Below are positions 62,664-64,000 of a stretch of 64,000 nucleotides of DNA, one piece after another. The notes below the pieces were generated by a model that worked only from the letters and a program-made list of their open reading frames with translations, searched no databases and was not told the origin of the DNA. Position 1 is the stretch's first letter; every line of letters begins with the position of its first letter. The position numbers were made by a program, and so were the translations under genes. Source of the stretch: Mesorhizobium sp. Pch-S (GTDB lineage Bacteria; Pseudomonadota; Alphaproteobacteria; Rhizobiales; Rhizobiaceae); contig NZ_CP029562.1 of assembly GCF_004136315.1 (NCBI RefSeq), forward strand, positions 3,309,501 through 3,373,500, given 5' to 3'.

Positions 62664-63728
62664 TTGGACGATCGGGTTGTGACACAGGAAGCATTGCGTG
62701 ATGGTGCGCAAGCAGCACGTGCGATAGCGCTGCGTTATGTTGCCGACGGCGAAGCAGGCATCCGCCGACGCAGGGCCGGACGCGGATTTCGCTATGAGGA
62801 CGCCAAGGGCCGCAAGGTCGACAGCCAGTCAGACCATGTCCGCATTCGCTCGCTGGCGATACCCCCCGCCTGGACGCAGGTCTGGATTTGTCGCGACGAC
62901 AAGGGACACATCCAGGCCATCGGCAGGGATGCGCGTGGCCGCCGGCAATATCTCTATCATCCCGATTGGCTCAGCATGCGCGATGAAGCGAAGTTTTCGA
63001 GTCTGGTCCCGTTTGCGCAGGCCCTGCCTGCAATGCGACAGCAAGTGGATCGCGACCTGCGCCGGCATGGCCTGCCTCGCGAGCGTGTGCTCGCGGTGGT
63101 CGTCTGGCTGCTCGACAACACGCTGATCAGGATCGGCAATCCGGCCTACGCCAGGGATAATGGCAGTTTCGGGCTCACGACGCTGCGCGACAAACATGTC
63201 GAGATCGTCGGCTCGACGCTGCGCTTCATGTTCAAGGGCAAGTCCGGCAAGGAATGGAAGCTGAAACTGGCTGATCGTCGTGTTGCGGCGATCGTGCGCA
63301 ACACACAGGATTTGCCGGGTCAGACCCTGTTTCAATATGTCGACGACAACGCTGACCGCGCCTCGGTCACATCGCATGCGGTCAACGCCTATATCGGCGA
63401 CATCTGCGGTTTCAGTTCCAAACACTTCAGGACCTGGGGCGCCACCGTAGAGGCCCTGTCGCTGTTTGCGCGCACACCGTTGCCGGAAACCAAAAAAGAG
63501 ACGGCGCAATTGCGCAACCAGGTCATTGACAAGGTCGCCGCCAAACTTGGCAACACGCGTGCGGTATGCCGCAGTGGATACATTCATCCCCAGATCATCA
63601 CCTCCTGGGAAAGCGGGCAGCTTCCCGATCAACTGAAAGCCTCGGGACCTGTGCGGCGGAAAGAATTTCTCGAAACAGACGAAGTCCGCACGCTGGCCTG
63701 GCTCAGGCACTTGCAGGCTAGCCGGTAA
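62664..63728 (+). CDS. DNA topoisomerase IB (poxvirus type)
   Basis: A 354-residue bacterial type IB topoisomerase. The N-terminal part has IRSLAIPPAWTQVWICRDDK and DARGRRQYLYHPDW, the catalytic domain has LLDNTLIRIGNPAYARDNGS and FGLTTLRDKHVEI. The nucleophile is Tyr306 in CRSGYIHPQI. It relaxes supercoils through a 3'-phosphotyrosine intermediate. The TTG at 62664 follows GGGAGG at nine bases; a GTG at 62679 is the alternative; the upstream open frame overlaps the divergent SDR gene and is not used. Divergent from a stress SDR with EcfG-like promoters both ways. Confidence 0.93.
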   Translation: MDDRVVTQEALRDGAQAARAIALRYVADGEAGIRRRRAGRGFRYEDAKGRKVDSQSDHVRIRSLAIPPAWTQVWICRDDKGHIQAIGRDARGRRQYLYHPDWLSMRDEAKFSSLVPFAQALPAMRQQVDRDLRRHGLPRERVLAVVVWLLDNTLIRIGNPAYARDNGSFGLTTLRDKHVEIVGSTLRFMFKGKSGKEWKLKLADRRVAAIVRNTQDLPGQTLFQYVDDNADRASVTSHAVNAYIGDICGFSSKHFRTWGATVEALSLFARTPLPETKKETAQLRNQVIDKVAAKLGNTRAVCRSGYIHPQIITSWESGQLPDQLKASGPVRRKEFLETDEVRTLAWLRHLQASR

Positions 63729-63745
63729 CGATGTGGTCAAGCCCG

Positions 63746-63955
63746 CTATTGCGACTGGCCCAGGGCGTGCGATGCGGGTTGTTCCGTTGACGGCGCCTCG
63801 TTTGTCCCCACAATCAGATAAACCGCCAACAATGCCACAATGGCGACGATTGCTGCTCGAACGACTGCGTTCGCCCTTTCCAAGGATGGGACTTCATGGG
63901 AACCGGCAAGGCAGCAGCACTGTTCCTCAAAATCTGAGTTCAGGGTTGCAGGCAT
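63746..63955 (-). CDS. Possible small membrane protein
   Basis: A 69-residue frame with one transmembrane helix (VVRAAIVAIVALLAVYLIVG, about residues 31-50) and polar ends. The start overlaps the start of the plus-strand gene at 63954 on the opposite strand, and its ribosome binding site is weak, so a shorter start inside is possible. The hydrophobic helix supports a real protein, but this remains uncertain. Confidence 0.4.
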   Translation of the reverse strand: MPATLNSDFEEQCCCLAGSHEVPSLERANAVVRAAIVAIVALLAVYLIVGTNEAPSTEQPASHALGQSQ

Positions 63956-64000
63956 GGCTTCACAGTCCAGGAAGGTGATCTACGCGGCGCTGGCCGGAAA
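63954..64000 (+). CDS. Cation diffusion facilitator, N-terminus only
   Basis: The first 15 codons, MASQSRKVIYAALAG, agree with the usual start of CDF-family metal exporters in rhizobia (MA.....VIYAALAGNLLIA). The gene runs off the window. If right, it exports zinc, cobalt or iron from the cytoplasm. The evidence is a short prefix from memory. Confidence 0.5.
   Translation, partial: MASQSRKVIYAALAG

Noticed and set aside
1..64000. tRNA or rRNA genes and CRISPR arrays
   Set aside because: No T-arm consensus in a cloverleaf context, no rRNA segments and no regularly spaced direct repeats were seen by eye; a tRNAscan-SE run would settle it.

Overview
The window looks like chromosome of a Rhizobiales alphaproteobacterium, most like Mesorhizobium or a relative. 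The signs are high GC, rhizobial small families (DUF982, DUF1127), an HWE histidine kinase, a FeuP/FeuQ-like two-component system, an RpoH-type promoter of the alphaproteobacterial form, and repeated GGAAC-N16-CGTT promoters of the EcfG (RpoE2) general stress type. These calls come from reading motifs and family resemblance; no database search was run. I saw no tRNA, rRNA, CRISPR array, integrase or transposase.

Layout. 1-6.1 kb: two small VOC/SnoaL-like genes, a DUF1127 protein, a LysR regulator, a CsbD-like stress protein, an exported protein, and an OB-fold membrane protein divergent from an OmpR-type regulator and its kinase. 6.3-16.3 kb: a nitrogen-compound catabolic region with an Atz/Trz-type amidohydrolase, an NCS2 purine permease and a LysR regulator. 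Beside it a FadR-type regulator faces an operon of polar amino acid ABC transporter (binding protein, permease, ATPase), class V aminotransferase-like protein and dihydropyrimidinase-like hydrolase. A 29-bp perfect palindrome of FadR type lies between regulator and operon. 16.6-20.8 kb: a small paralogous protein, htpG with an RpoH-like promoter, and a membrane diguanylate cyclase.

20.9-32.4 kb: two large autotransporters, the second with a one-base frameshift in its beta-barrel, plus a methyltransferase and an AraC regulator. 32.9-36.9 kb: a lower-GC 1346-residue protein with an N-terminal NACHT/STAND NTPase, a long helical middle and a C-terminal PD-(D/E)XK-like nuclease. This is the best candidate for an uncharacterised defence system. 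37-41.4 kb: several small XRE regulators (one with a palindromic operator), a small membrane protein and a Crp/Fnr regulator.

41.8-64 kb: a GH144-like glucanase, an ABC_membrane_2 exporter, a secreted protein, and many small hydrophilic, acidic or membrane proteins around stress functions: DUF892 ferritin-like, Ku, DUF3309, SDR oxidoreductase, topoisomerase IB. Six or seven of these transcription units carry EcfG-like promoters with identical 16-bp spacing, so much of the right half reads as a general stress response island (DNA end protection, desiccation/oxidative stress). A third autotransporter (56.3-60.6 kb) shares its beta-domain with the frameshifted one. The window ends inside a probable cation diffusion facilitator gene.
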